Source: Epithemia pelagica (Eukaryota; Bacillariophyta; Bacillariophyceae; Surirellales; Surirellaceae). From it: a DNA stretch of 64,000 nt. Made by a program: the position numbers and the translations under genes. Each line of letters starts with the position of its first letter. The first letter of the stretch is position 1. Below are positions 11,035-21,234 of this stretch, one piece after another. The notes below the pieces were generated by a model. It had not been told where the DNA came from, searched no databases, and was given only the letters and a program-made list of their open reading frames with translations. The stretch spans positions 2,356,001 to 2,420,000 of the forward strand of contig OX337233.1 in assembly GCA_946965045.2 (NCBI GenBank). The letters run 5' to 3'.

Positions 11035-13676
11035 ATGGCATACAGTAGTGGTTACGGATTTCTTGGTTCGCGGCAGTGGAAGGCCGTGTTATCGGCCTTC
11101 TTGTTGCTGCTGGTAGAAACAGCGGCACGGATAGCACCCAACGGCAAATGTGGGATTCAATTCTTTGCCCCTTTTACAACAAAGTAAGCTGATCCGATGT
11201 CATGCAACCGAGCAAGTTCTAGGCTTTTATTCCGTTGGTTCTCTTACCATTTCTGTGGTTGACAACTTGTTTGTTCTCTGTCAGATATGGCGAAACATAC
11301 ATTGGAGTTCGTGGAGATCCTAATATTTCAGTGGGATTCTCCAACATGGCCGCGGCGGCCTTGGCAGTCGAACATTTCAATAGTCGGAATGCTAGCATTA
11401 TTCCACAATTGGCGAATTTGACCGACTGTGATGTACAGTTACAGATTGACGGTGTCTACGATACGAGTTCGGAAAGCCACATGGCCAGTCGGTCATTCCT
11501 CAAAGAACTGCTCCGCGACAATGAGACGGATACGGAACTCTGCGCTCTTGTGGGTGGCCATCATGACACACCCGCTCAAGATCTGTCTCTCTTGGCCTTT
11601 GCCTTGGAGGTGCCAATGGTAGTCTCACGAAGTTGGGATGTTTTCATTGTCAGCGATCCACGAACTCCCTTGTCCACATCGGTGTATCCTGACACTTTAG
11701 GTTCGGCAGCCCTGGTGACTTCCTATTTATATTCCAAGGGACGAACCAATTACATTGCCGTCTTGACCCAAATGTCCACGCCGGGTTTACAACGGCGATC
11801 AGCACTTGCTATCACCTTTGATTTTGTCGGAATGAAGTGGATGAGTAGTGAATTCTTGGCCGAGTCGGATGCTCGGTCCGATTCGGCCCTCGGAGCTAGT
11901 CAAATTGGCAAACGCAACATTCATGTCGCGGTGGAAAATATCAAAAAGTCTGGATATCGGACCATTGTATTGGCGGCCGATGACCCTCATGATACGTTTT
12001 CGAGCATTGCGGATGCTGTCGAAGCACTTGGAATGAACAACGGAGATTACTTTTTTGTTGTCTTTGATGTGTTTGATATCTCGATCTTACGGGAGGCGTC
12101 GGAATCCAATAGCAACGTGACAAAGTTGCTGAATGGGGCTGCCTATGTAGTTCCACAGACACGAGATTTCTTTTTGGAAGAAGGTGTGATCAACGATCCG
12201 TTTGACCCTTTGCGGAGCAATTGGATTCGAAAGGGCCAAGACTTTGTCGATCAAGTCAATGCGTTGAATCTGATTGCCGATGGTGAACCAGGATACATTC
12301 ATGCCGGGCCAGACTTTTTTCAATCCGTGCTTCCTGATTATGGGGCAGCATTTGCGTATGATGCGGTCATGAGTGTCGGTGGAGGTGCTTGCATGGCCAA
12401 GAAAAATGAGGATGGTTCAATCGATGGTGTGGAGCATCATAAGGGAATTCGTGCATTCAACTTCCTCGGTGCGTCTGGGTTTGTTACCTTTGGCCGAACT
12501 GCGTTTGAACGGGGAGGAACCCGTGTGGCGGAAAAAATGGTGTGGGCTTCGACCAATCTACTCCAAACGTATCCTTACTATCAAACGTCGGAAGTAATTG
12601 CCTCTACGGATGGCTGGATCACGAGATTACCATACATTTACGCAGACGGCACCAACATTCCGCCAGATCTTCGGGACGAGCCAAACCAGAACTACTTGGA
12701 CCCCGGTATTAGGGCAGCGGGTCTCTCACTCATGGGAGTGGTAATCTTTCTCGCAATCGCTATTTCAGTGTGGGTGATGCTTTACCGAAAGCATCAGGTT
12801 CTTGCTGCATCGCAACCTGTGTTCCTCTTACTGATATGTTTCGGTGTCGTCGTACAAAGTTCCTCGGTTGTCACATGGGCATTTGATGAGCAAACCGGTT
12901 TGGATCAGGACCAACTGAGCAGTCTATGTATGGCATATCCTTGGATGTTCTGCATGGGATGGATCATTGTCGATGCAGCTCTGTTCACCAAGCTTTGGAG
13001 GGTCCATAAAGTCCTTCAATTCTCGCGGCAAAAAGTTAGGTTCGCGCAAGTGATATGGCCCATGGTACTCTTGTGCACAGCCGCCTTTGCTATTTTGACC
13101 CTGTGGAACATTATTGATCCTCTGGTATGGAATCGGAAGGAAATTGATGCATCCACAGGAGAAAGTATTGGCATGTGTGATTCCTCGGACAATGTCACTG
13201 TTTTCCTTGTACCGTTAGCATTGGTCCTTTTAATCCCAAGTTGCCTCATGGGTTTGATGGCATTCCGAACGAAAGATGTTGATGAAGCATTTTCCGAAAG
13301 CAAATGGATATTCATTCTCATCCTTGTCCAATTTGAGGTAGTCCTGGTCGCTGCACCTGTAGCAATCCGTTTGTCAAACGAGGAACCAAACACACGCTTT
13401 CTGGCCTTTGCTGGTTTAACCTTGTCCTTTCCGTTGACAACCCTCTCATTTATTTTTGGTCCCAAGATACTATCCTTTTCACGAGCGTCAAGAGGCCATC
13501 ATTCCGAACGACCACTGCGTGGAGAGCGCTCCAAGAGTGTCCGTGTGACTGGATTTGCCGCGGGAGATACAACATTGGGCCCTGGCGCAATACATGGCTC
13601 AAGCATGCCGGAACTTCTCAGCAATGCGGTTAGCAGCTTAGCATTGCTCGGCATATCAATCAAGGTTATCCAGTGA
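11035..13676 (+). CDS. Class C (GABA-B/mGluR-like) G-protein-coupled receptor
   Basis: Exons 11035..11183 and 11285..13676 give 846 residues. The 101-base intron (GTAAGC...GTCAG) joins in phase inside a Lys codon, producing FFAPFTTKYGETYIGV. Exon 1 supplies the signal peptide (SAFLLLLVETAARIAP). Residues about 50-500 form a type I periplasmic-binding/ANF-receptor Venus-flytrap domain with several N-glycosylation sites. Seven membrane spans follow, about residues 525-785: GLSLMGVVIFLAIAI; PVFLLLICFGVVV; WMFCMGWIIVDAALF; WPMVLLCTAAFAIL; VFLVPLALVLLIP; IFILILVQFEVVLV; FAGLTLSFPLTTLSFIF. The ligand is unknown and G-protein coupling is inferred from the family. The C-terminal end is doubtful: just past the stop an acidic frame continues to 13842, so a last intron was probably missed. 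Confidence 0.9.
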
Positions 13677-13842
13677 GTCGAAAGAGTCAATCAACGCGGC
13701 GGGTGAGATAGAATCTGTCAATGAAGCATCCGACGAACTGTCAATCCCGGATGAGGCAGATGTATCACCAACGAACGCGGATCTACCTCTACCTGAGCAA
13801 TTTTCGGAGGAGGCATATGAATCTGTAAAATTGGAGTTGTAG
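13642..13842 (+). CDS. Probable last exon (acidic cytoplasmic tail) of the class C GPCR
   Basis: In the frame one base ahead of the receptor frame, codons are open from 13642, just after a TAG whose AG could be a splice acceptor (CAGCTTAG), to the TAG at 13840-13842. The peptide reads like a GPCR tail: Ser/Glu-rich, for example SSESKESINAAGEIESV, ending SVKLEL. Plausible donors are the GT dinucleotides near 13540-13555 (AGTGTCCGTGTGACT), which would make an intron of about 90-100 bases typical of this window. A single-base frameshift is the alternative. The donor cannot be fixed from sequence. Confidence 0.55.
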   Translation, partial: HCSAYQSRLSSESKESINAAGEIESVNEASDELSIPDEADVSPTNADLPLPEQFSEEAYESVKLEL

Positions 13843-14429
13843 TGTTGACTCGATAGTGAGCATTCCTTGCGTCGACATGCAACCATCGTGGACAGATTCT
13901 TTCACCAGTGAGAGTTAAATGCTGACATGACTGAGAATGACAGATCTTCCAGAGGCCGCGGCCTGCTGTGTTTTTAGATCGCTTTACCTCTTGATGAGAG
14001 GATGAGAGGTGGACAAGTCTACTTCCCGGAGGAACTGCTTCTCAAACAGAACAGGAATGCTACGATTTTGAGAAGGGATTGTAGTTTGGGAGCACTCGAT
14101 TTCGTGGCCTCCTCAAGATTATAAGAGTCAGCTTACGGCGCCGTGGTTCACATTTAGCCATGCAAAGGGTAGATATTGAAATTAACCTTGCTATAGTCCT
14201 ACTACCAGTCCTATTACCGTTAATTATAAGTCCTCAACAACGTCCAAGTTCGATGGCCTCTGTTGACATTGTTCATGTTCCAAATTGAAGACCCCAGCGA
14301 TACCCGGTAAAAGGAATCCAATCCTTATCAATCCGAGGGTTGATCTCCTTTGATTACACAGGATAAGACCTCACCGATATCCGTTAAAAGGAAACAATCC
14401 TTATCAATCCGAGGGTTGCTTTCCTTCGA
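13843..14429. other. Convergent 3' intergenic region with tandem duplication
   Basis: Some 587 bases lie between the GPCR tail and the end of the glyoxalase-fold gene. The right half carries copy 1 of the 76-base tandem duplication. The remainder shows no gene. Confidence 0.45.
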
Positions 14430-14440
14430 TTACACAGGAT
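14290..14440. repeat. Two-copy imperfect tandem duplication, unit about 76 bases
   Basis: Copy 1 spans 14290-14366 and copy 2 spans 14367-14440. Both share AATCCTTATCAATCCGAGGG and end GATTACACAGGAT. Copy 2 contains the stop codon and last codons of the glyoxalase-fold gene (complement of TACACAGGAT). Copy 1 is therefore a diverged duplicate of that gene end lying in its 3' flank. Confidence 0.88.
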
Positions 14441-15554
14441 CATATTTTGGAACCTTCAGATATTGCCCATGTCGCAAGGGCCGTGTTTCATGTTCCAGTT
14501 GAAGAATTGTTTCGCCTGTGGCCACATCAATAATGTTTTTGAATCGCAAGGTTCGACTTGCTCGTGCTTCATCCCAGGTATCACAGGAATCCAGGTGAAC
14601 AAAGCGAGGATTGGTCCAAATCAGCTTTCGATCCGACAATCTTTGATAGAGCGCGGCAAAATCATTGACGTATACACAAACATGAATGCCCTCCATGGCC
14701 TGGATCGATTCTGCGGGAATCTGCTCTGCCGTATGTTCTACAAACACCAAATGGATACCAGGGCCAACTTCTACTATGGCGCAATCTCGATTGTCACGGT
14801 GTGCCTCCCAAACAACGCAACCAACTAGTTCTCGATAAAAGGTTGCCACATTGCTGGATTTACCTTTTGGACAGGGCACTTCAATGAATCGAATCCCAGG
14901 CTTTCCTCGAACGGCCATGCGATGACTCCCGTAGACCCCTCCTTCTGCGTGCATATTCACCATTTTCATGGGTGTCGACAAGGGCTCTGAACGAGATAGC
15001 TGGGAGTCGTCCTGAAGAGAGAATATGTTGAATCGATTGCCCCATGGGCCTTGTAGCACCATACAATCTTTCGAGTCAGAAAGAACACGAAACTGGGTTT
15101 CCTTGAGTGTTTCATGTGCCACCGCAACCCTTTGACGCAATCATTCCAAGTCGGGAACCACCAATCCAATGCTTCCTCCGGCAAAGCTCTGGGCCGGTTC
15201 GCCGTTTTCAGCCAAGTGGAATTGTTGTTGACCCAAGTTCACGTGGAAGGACTTTCCTTCGTCACGGGTGAATCCGAGGACAGTCAAGTAAAAGTACTCT
15301 GCCAAGGATGCCGATCCAACCACAAGATTAATATGCTCGAGCCATAAAACGCCTCGAATATCGAGAAAGTCATGAGCATTGTGACGCGCTGTATCTGTTA
15401 CTAAGGTCCGAAGCGCTATCGGTCCCAATGAAACTGGAGAAGATGTAAGTAACGAGGATGGAGCCTGAGGCACACTACTGCTACTGCTCATACTGGAAGT
15501 GATCTTGCATAACAGAGCAGTGCAAAGCAAAGAAAGGACTCCATGGAGCTTCAT
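14430..15554 (-). pseudogene. Glyoxalase/bleomycin-resistance-fold protein interrupted by an in-frame TGA
   Basis: Two open stretches in the same leftward frame, 15144-15554 and 14430-15140, are separated only by TGA at 15141-15143 (VVPDLE-stop-LRQRVAVAHETLK). Without the stop the product has about 374 residues. A signal peptide (MKLHGVLSLLCTALLCKITS) and Ser-rich linker come first. Two vicinal-oxygen-chelate modules follow: LEHINLVVGSASLAEYFYLTVLGF with the first half, then GIRFIEVPCP, YRELVGCVV and IHVCVYVNDFAALYQRL. The family includes glyoxalase I and extradiol dioxygenases; the substrate is unknown. An upstream ATG at 15629 is possible but precedes the better signal peptide. The single stop may be a nonsense allele, a sequencing error, readthrough, or a selenocysteine codon. 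The preserved sequence on both sides argues against old decay. Confidence 0.7.
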
Positions 15555-15851
15555 TGTAAAGAGACTTTGCGGAATGACGAATGACGGCAGAGAAATGGAA
15601 AAACTAATCAGCGACCAAACAACGATCAATCCGGAAGTAAATCATTGCGTCTGCGTCTGTGATTTTTCTGTCTGCGCGTTCCAACAAAAAGAATACTTGT
15701 CGATGGCATTCGACAATCATTGATGCAGCCTGTCATGACGATGTCTGTTGTGATTATCAGATGACGCTCAATCCCATGTCGATGGCTCTGTTGTCGAAAC
15801 CCTATGGGATGCCATCATTGGCTCATAAATTCGCGAATGCAGTGAACGACA
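15555..15851. promoter_or_regulatory. Divergent promoter region, glyoxalase-fold gene / isocitrate lyase
   Basis: About 300 bases lie between two outward-facing start codons. I see no distinct motif that I can support. Confidence 0.4.
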
Positions 15852-17908
15852 ATGCAGGTTGTGATTACGCAGACTCCAACTGTCGCTTCTTCGAAGGACG
15901 GGGCTTCCCCCAAGACTTCGAACGACCATGATGCCAAGAGCAGTGTTCCACGAGGCCATCGCTCACTGATAGAATCGGATCCGGTCTTGTCGTCTGAAAT
16001 GACAGTGCTCAAAGCAGATATCGCTTCCATCGAAAGCTGGTGGAAAGAACCTCGCTGGGAACATACCAAGCGCAACTATTCCGGTACGACCCACTTCAGC
16101 CCCCCATAAATACAATGGAAGGCTTTCTGGCTTTTGAACTCATCCTTTGCTTCTTTGGTTCTAATTTTTCAGCGACGGACGTGGCTTGTCTTCGACCGTC
16201 CGCAGAAGCTCGCGGTGGAGGAAACCGAATGGCCCCCAATGTAAGCTTTTCTTCGCAGCAGTCGGATAAACTTTGGTCTCTTTTAAACAAGCTGCATCAA
16301 GTGGGAGGTTACTCTCATACCTTTGGGGCGCTAGACCCGGTTCAGGTCATTCAAATGGCTCCTCATCTCTCCTCAATCTATGTTTCCGGGTGGCAGTGTT
16401 CGAGCACTGCTTCCACTACGAACGAACCAGGTCCAGGTATGTATTGCATAGCTTCACGACACGCATTTGGCAGCTTTGGTTACATATATGTCCTTGCATG
16501 ATCTGACACTTCTACATTTTCCTCGTTCGGAACAGACTTTGCCGATTACCCTAGTAACACGGTCCCCAATAAGGTATGTATTTACATCGTGCTTCACTGC
16601 GTTGATGGCAAATCGAAAGGCATCAGATACATTTCTTACAGTGAAGGTGTCTGGTTTTTATAGGTTGATCAACTGGTTCGTGCTCAACTCCACCATGATC
16701 GCCGACAACAGCAAGAACGAACTCAGGCTCTTCTCAAGGGTCAAGATCCTGCTCCAAAGGTGGACTATTTGCGCCCCATTGTGGGGGATGGTGACACGGG
16801 ACATGGAGGTCTGTCCGCGGTCATGAAGTTGACCAAACTCTTCATTGAAGCTGGAGCCGCGGGGATTCACCTCGAGGACCAAAAACCAGGAACCAAGAAG
16901 TGCGGTCACATGGGTGGGAAAGTGCTTGTTAGCACTCAGGAACACATTGATCGTCTTGTCGCAACACGCCTTGCAGCGGACTCTCTTGGAGCCAATTTGA
17001 TCATTGTCGCGAGAACAGATGCCGAGGCCGCAACGCTCCTTGACAGCAATATTGATGGTCGCGACCACCCGTTCATCCTTGGTGTGACGAACCCTGAAGT
17101 CCCAAGCATGCGAGAATCCACCATTCACGTCCCTCTCGACCAAAGAAGCACTGCTGCAGCTCAATGGAAGGAAAAGGCGAACCTAATGACTTTTGGTGAA
17201 GCCGTTCTTGCAAAGATTGATAAGATGGATTGTCCAGACAATCAAAAGCAAGGAATGAAAACGAAGTGGATGAACTCCAAGCCCGAGACTCTCAGCAACG
17301 CTGATGCTCGTCGCGTTGCAGATGAAATCTTTGGGGAAAATAATTCCGTCTTCTTTGACTGGGAGAAATGCCGTGTTCGAGAAGGCTACTACCAGCTTCG
17401 TCCCAGCATTGACTATTGCATTCAGCGTGCCATCGCTTATGCACCTTTCGTTGACCTCATCTGGATGGAAACCAAGATTCCAGCACTGAAAGACGCTGCA
17501 AAGTTCAGTGAAGGTGTCCGCAGTGTTCATCCACACCAGATGCTGGCGTACAATTTGAGTCCTTCGTTCAACTGGGACAAATCGGGTATGACAGACGAAG
17601 AAATTGCTCGTTTCAACGATGACCTGGGACGCTTGGGTTATGTATGGCAATTCATCACGTTGGCCGGGTTTCATGGTAACGGTCTCATCACGACAAATCT
17701 CGCTCGAGCCTATGCGGATCGTGGAATGTTGGCGTATGTTGAGAAGATCCAACGAGCTGAACGAGAAGAGAAGGTGGAACTGCTGACTCACCAAAAGTGG
17801 TCCGGAGCGGAGCTCATTGACCAAATGGTGAACGTGGCCAGTGGTGGCATTTCATCTACTGCCGCTATGGGCGCTGGTGTGACGGAAGCCCAATTCTCCA
17901 GCCATTAG
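15852..17908 (+). CDS. ICL: Isocitrate lyase
   Basis: Four exons, 15852..16083, 16173..16436, 16536..16573 and 16664..17908, give 592 residues. The introns (GTACGA...TTTCAG, GTATGT...AACAG, GTATGT...TATAG) all keep frame, and exon 3 has only 38 bases. The signature [11 protein letters not shown], with the catalytic Cys, lies near residue 256. Other landmarks are [22 protein letters not shown] and HLEDQ. The enzyme splits isocitrate into glyoxylate and succinate, the first step of the glyoxylate cycle used to grow on acetate or lipid. The first 50 residues are Ser/Lys-rich and could be a targeting extension. The C terminus (QFSSH) is not a clear peroxisomal PTS1, so location is open. The ATG at 15852 was chosen because it is the first in frame ahead of the conserved [13 protein letters not shown]. 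Confidence 0.96.
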
Positions 17909-18411
17909 AGCTAGATCATAAAGTTCCATATAGCGTGAATTTGCCCTCCTCTTCCTCGTAGATTTAAGTATGATGCGGCTAGTTCCTTTTTCTTTCCTCC
18001 CGTGCTGACCAAAATAAAATGTACACGGGGACGACCACCTTTGTGCCCTCTCTTGGCATCTCATGGTTTGGACTTCACCGTGGAGGGCATGGTAGCTACC
18101 CATTGTCCATCGCGGTGTTCACAAATGCAATTAGCAGTCCCCCCATTTGCTTCAAAGATGTGCCCATACAAGAATCGCAACAATTTCTCGCTAACAGTAG
18201 CTGCTCACATAGGGAGGAAGTACGAAACGGAGCGAAAAGGGTGATGACCTGTGATAGCTGAAACTTGGTATTAATAGGGGTGTTATTCTGGATTCAAAAG
18301 TGAGAGCTTTCGTCTTTTCCTCGTTTCTCTTTTTCCCAAGTCGAACAGAGAATGGGTTTCGGTTGTCACTAACATTCAAAAGTATGTAAATAAGTAATAG
18401 GTGTCGTTCCT
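17909..18411. other. Convergent intergenic region
   Basis: About 500 bases lie between the ends of isocitrate lyase and the small coiled-coil gene. Short frames at 18002-18261 have no support. Nothing else is seen. Confidence 0.4.
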
Positions 18412-18714
18412 TCAGAATCCGACTGCGCCGTCATCTTCATCTTCATCAATTCCTGATCCTGCCATTTTAGAAGCCAAATCATCAATATTGTCAACCTTTT
18501 CACGAGGAGCATTAAGATCGAAGCATGAATCCAATATTTTGGCAGCGTCGTCTTGGGCAAGGTTGCTCTTAACCAGACCACGCAGGCGATCGTTTTCTTC
18601 ACGAAGTTCGTAGTAGTTGTTACGGAGGGATTCGATCAAGAACTTGGTTCGCACACCGGACTTGTCGACCTTCTTGGACTTTGGACTCCTAGATTTCTTC
18701 TTTCCCTCTTCCAT
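18412..18714 (-). CDS. Small basic coiled-coil protein
   Basis: A single exon of 100 residues. The N terminus is a Lys/Ser-rich likely nuclear-localisation stretch (KKKSRSPKSKKVDKSG). A charged helix follows (FLIESLRNNYYELREENDRL), resembling the leucine-zipper half of bZIP proteins, but no full DNA-binding basic region is present. The C terminus is acidic (DEDEDDGAVGF). The clear change from basic to coiled coil to acidic composition, and the intact frame between stop codons, support a real gene. I do not recognise the family. A role as a small dimerising nuclear protein is inference only. Confidence 0.6.
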   Translation of the reverse strand: MEEGKKKSRSPKSKKVDKSGVRTKFLIESLRNNYYELREENDRLRGLVKSNLAQDDAAKILDSCFDLNAPREKVDNIDDLASKMAGSGIDEDEDDGAVGF

Positions 18715-19071
18715 TCTTAATATTCAATCCTTGCTAAGCTGCAATTCGTAATCAACGAGCAAATCGGGGTGTATCCTTTGGGGTCTTCGTTGTTTTGTTA
18801 TATCCTCTCCCGTTGCTGCGGAAATAAGATCTTCTGTTCAAAGTCTCGACACCCGGGCACAAACTGACACACTCGACTTCGGAATGGCCTCCATCCTCCA
18901 TCCTTCCATTTACGTCTATGACTATGACCAGTTTTCCGTGGAACTCGCTTCAATGTCAGAGAACAGCAGGAGATAACACGGCTCAACACGTCAGTCTCTC
19001 GTCACGAGGTGAATATGTACTACCTAAACTTTAGTCATTTCTCATCATTTTGTGAATTAGTGCCTTTTTAT
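18715..19071. other. Intergenic region left of the inverted-repeat element
   Basis: No supported gene. The last six bases (TTTTAT, 19066-19071) are the left copy of the target-site duplication of the adjoining element. Confidence 0.45.
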
Positions 19072-19156
19072 CCCTCGGTATCAGTGTCCACTGCTTAGCT
19101 GTTTTTTGTCTGTGCCACCTTCATAGGTTCCCAAGTGGACACAGACAGGAAATTTC
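19072..19156 (+). repeat. Left terminal inverted repeat (85 bases)
   Basis: Identical, as reverse complement, to 20364-20448. The next inner base pair mismatches, which defines the inner end of the arm. Confidence 0.92.
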
Positions 19157-20363
19157 ACTTTTCGTCTGTCCTTTTCACCAATATGATTCCTCGTGCTGGT
19201 GGAAATGCCGGCGTGCAAGTAGCCGTTGGCGGTTGGCACCTTCCTGTGACCGTGACCACGATTCAAATTTGGAATCCTTTCATACTAGTCACAAAAAATT
19301 TCACGCGGTGTCAAAAACATCGACATTGACCATGAAGCGAGCTCTTTACGAATCCTTGTGACCTGAAGCAGTATTTTGGTTGGTTTTCTCTCTTGTTACT
19401 TGTTGTTTGTCTCTTAGCTTCTTTCATGCCCTGCATAGTTTTCTCACACGTTATCTCATTTATCTTTGTCCATGTTAAAGTTGATGGTTTGTTCTCCTTT
19501 GATTTCGTCGCAATGAAACGGAGGACAAGTCATTGTAGGCCATTTGCCACAACTTTTCCTTTGCTTTATTCGTAGTGCTGTTTGATTGTTGGTTGGTTGT
19601 CTTCATATCTTTGTAGCATGTTTTTTTACACTCATCATTGTGTTTCGCCCATCCATCATCCGTGTCGACCACAGAACCTTTCGTTGAGTGGTAGATCTAG
19701 ATGACGACAACTGCAGCATCTTGTTGTCACTAGTCCTACTATAACTAGAGGAGTAGTCATCATGGATCATAGAGTCTATCGGATATGCTGGAAGATGGCT
19801 TCTTACCTGCTTCAGAGTGTCATGGTTGTTGAAAACAAGGAAATAACACGCTGCAACGGTCTTACAAAACCTATGAAAGATGAGAACTAAACTACAGATA
19901 AAAACTCCTCCAAAATTCAAAGAAAAGAAGCTTTATGTTGTGGTTTCCAATTTTAAGCCGAGGCTGGAATGGAGAATAGGCATTCCATAGGCACAAAACT
20001 TTCGCTCTCAAAGAAGTGGAGAGAGACAGTTGGCGAATGGAGAATATCAGAAGAGAAAAACGAATACAAGAGTGAGGGAGAAGTTAGAATGACAGTACAA
20101 GAGCTGTTGTCATGGAAACATTTTGTGCGTTCAAACTTACCTCAATTGCATGAAAGGCGACAATTCATGCCATGCCATTGTGAACTGTGATGGCCTCTGT
20201 GTGATTTTATGGCGGATTTGGATGGCGCATTCTGCGAAGACCAACCAACCGTCATCCACGCAGGGCCGCTTGCTGGGCTTGCGTCTGTTTCATGAACTGT
20301 GAAAACTCCAGCTGGGTATGCGCGCCAATTTGCTTTTTAGCCATTTCAATTTGAGACAAAAAG

Positions 20364-20448
20364 GAAATTTCCTGTCTGTGTCCACTTGGGAACCTATGAA
20401 GGTGGCACAGACAAAAAACAGCTAAGCAGTGGACACTGATACCGAGGG
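20364..20448 (-). repeat. Right terminal inverted repeat (85 bases)
   Basis: Perfect reverse complement of 19072-19156, followed immediately by TTTTAT, which also precedes the left arm. Confidence 0.92.
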
Positions 20449-20454
20449 TTTTAT

Positions 20455-21234
20455 TCGTAGACGCTAGAAACTATTGAGTCATGGACCTAAAATAACATCA
20501 CGATGATCCGATGATACGTCTTGGGACTGTCTTGACAAAACGAGCGACATGGGACTCGGGACTCGGGACAAAATTTCACTTTTCAGCTACCATCCTTGAT
20601 GAGAATATCTACTCCTCTAGCTTCTCTTACTCCTGGGCACTCTAGCTTGAATCACAAACGGACAAAGACAACGGCCACGGCCGCCACCTGACCTCAATTC
20701 TCCAAAGAAGGACGAGATTTACTGCTACTCTAGCTAGACGTCTCTAGAGTTGCAGCTTCTTGAGATTGGAAGCCAAGACGACCTCGTGGAGCGGCTAGCA
20801 AGAGTAGCAAGTGCTCGGGTCGAGGTCGAGGCGTATCGCACAACACGCACGTTCAGTCGCTTATGAAGCGCACGTGCCGGAGTCAGCTGGTTGACGCATG
20901 AAGAATGAAGATTGGATTCGCTGTTCGCTGGTCCGTGCGTTGGGTGTATGTGTGATGTGTGTGGCGAGTGCAAGCGGACAGATGATGCGACATGCGACAT
21001 GCAGAAAACGTTCCGTTCCCAGCCTCCAGCATTCTACCAAATTCTATGCACAGTAGGTTTTTGAGTACTCGCTCGGAAGAAACCACCGACACTATACAGT
21101 AGAGTGTATGGATCGCATTCACCGTTAAATGTGTGCTCACGCAATACAATAAGACAAAAGGGAGAACAACTCGCCTATCACGCATCACACGCAGTCACAA
21201 AAACAACAACACGACAGCAAGAAGGCCAAAAACC
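20455..21234. promoter_or_regulatory. Upstream region of poly(A) polymerase
   Basis: About 780 bases right of the element with no supported gene. It presumably contains the poly(A) polymerase promoter, so the element lies within 0.8 kb of that start codon. Confidence 0.4.

Larger units (their letters stand above)
19072..20448. mobile_element. Non-autonomous DNA transposon-like element with perfect 85-base terminal inverted repeats
   Basis: The left arm (19072-19156, beginning CCCTCGGTATCAG) and the right arm (20364-20448, ending CTGATACCGAGGG) are perfect reverse complements over 85 bases. They flank 1,207 bases. The element is bounded by the direct repeat TTTTAT at 19066-19071 and 20449-20454, as expected of a target-site duplication. 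No open frame inside resembles a transposase, so it is non-autonomous. Each arm also contains a 9-base inverted pair (GTGTCCACT at 19084-19092, AGTGGACAC at 19134-19142) that could be a transposase site or hairpin. Perfect arm identity suggests a recent insertion. A 6-base duplication fits none of the common superfamilies securely. Confidence 0.85.

Noticed and set aside
15141-15143. Firm selenocysteine call at the in-frame TGA
   Set aside because: No redox-type neighbourhood and no SECIS element that I can identify by eye; kept only as one option.
19603-19920. 105-codon frame inside the inverted-repeat element as a possible transposase
   Set aside because: No DDE/D motif, zinc finger or helix-turn-helix pattern; too short.
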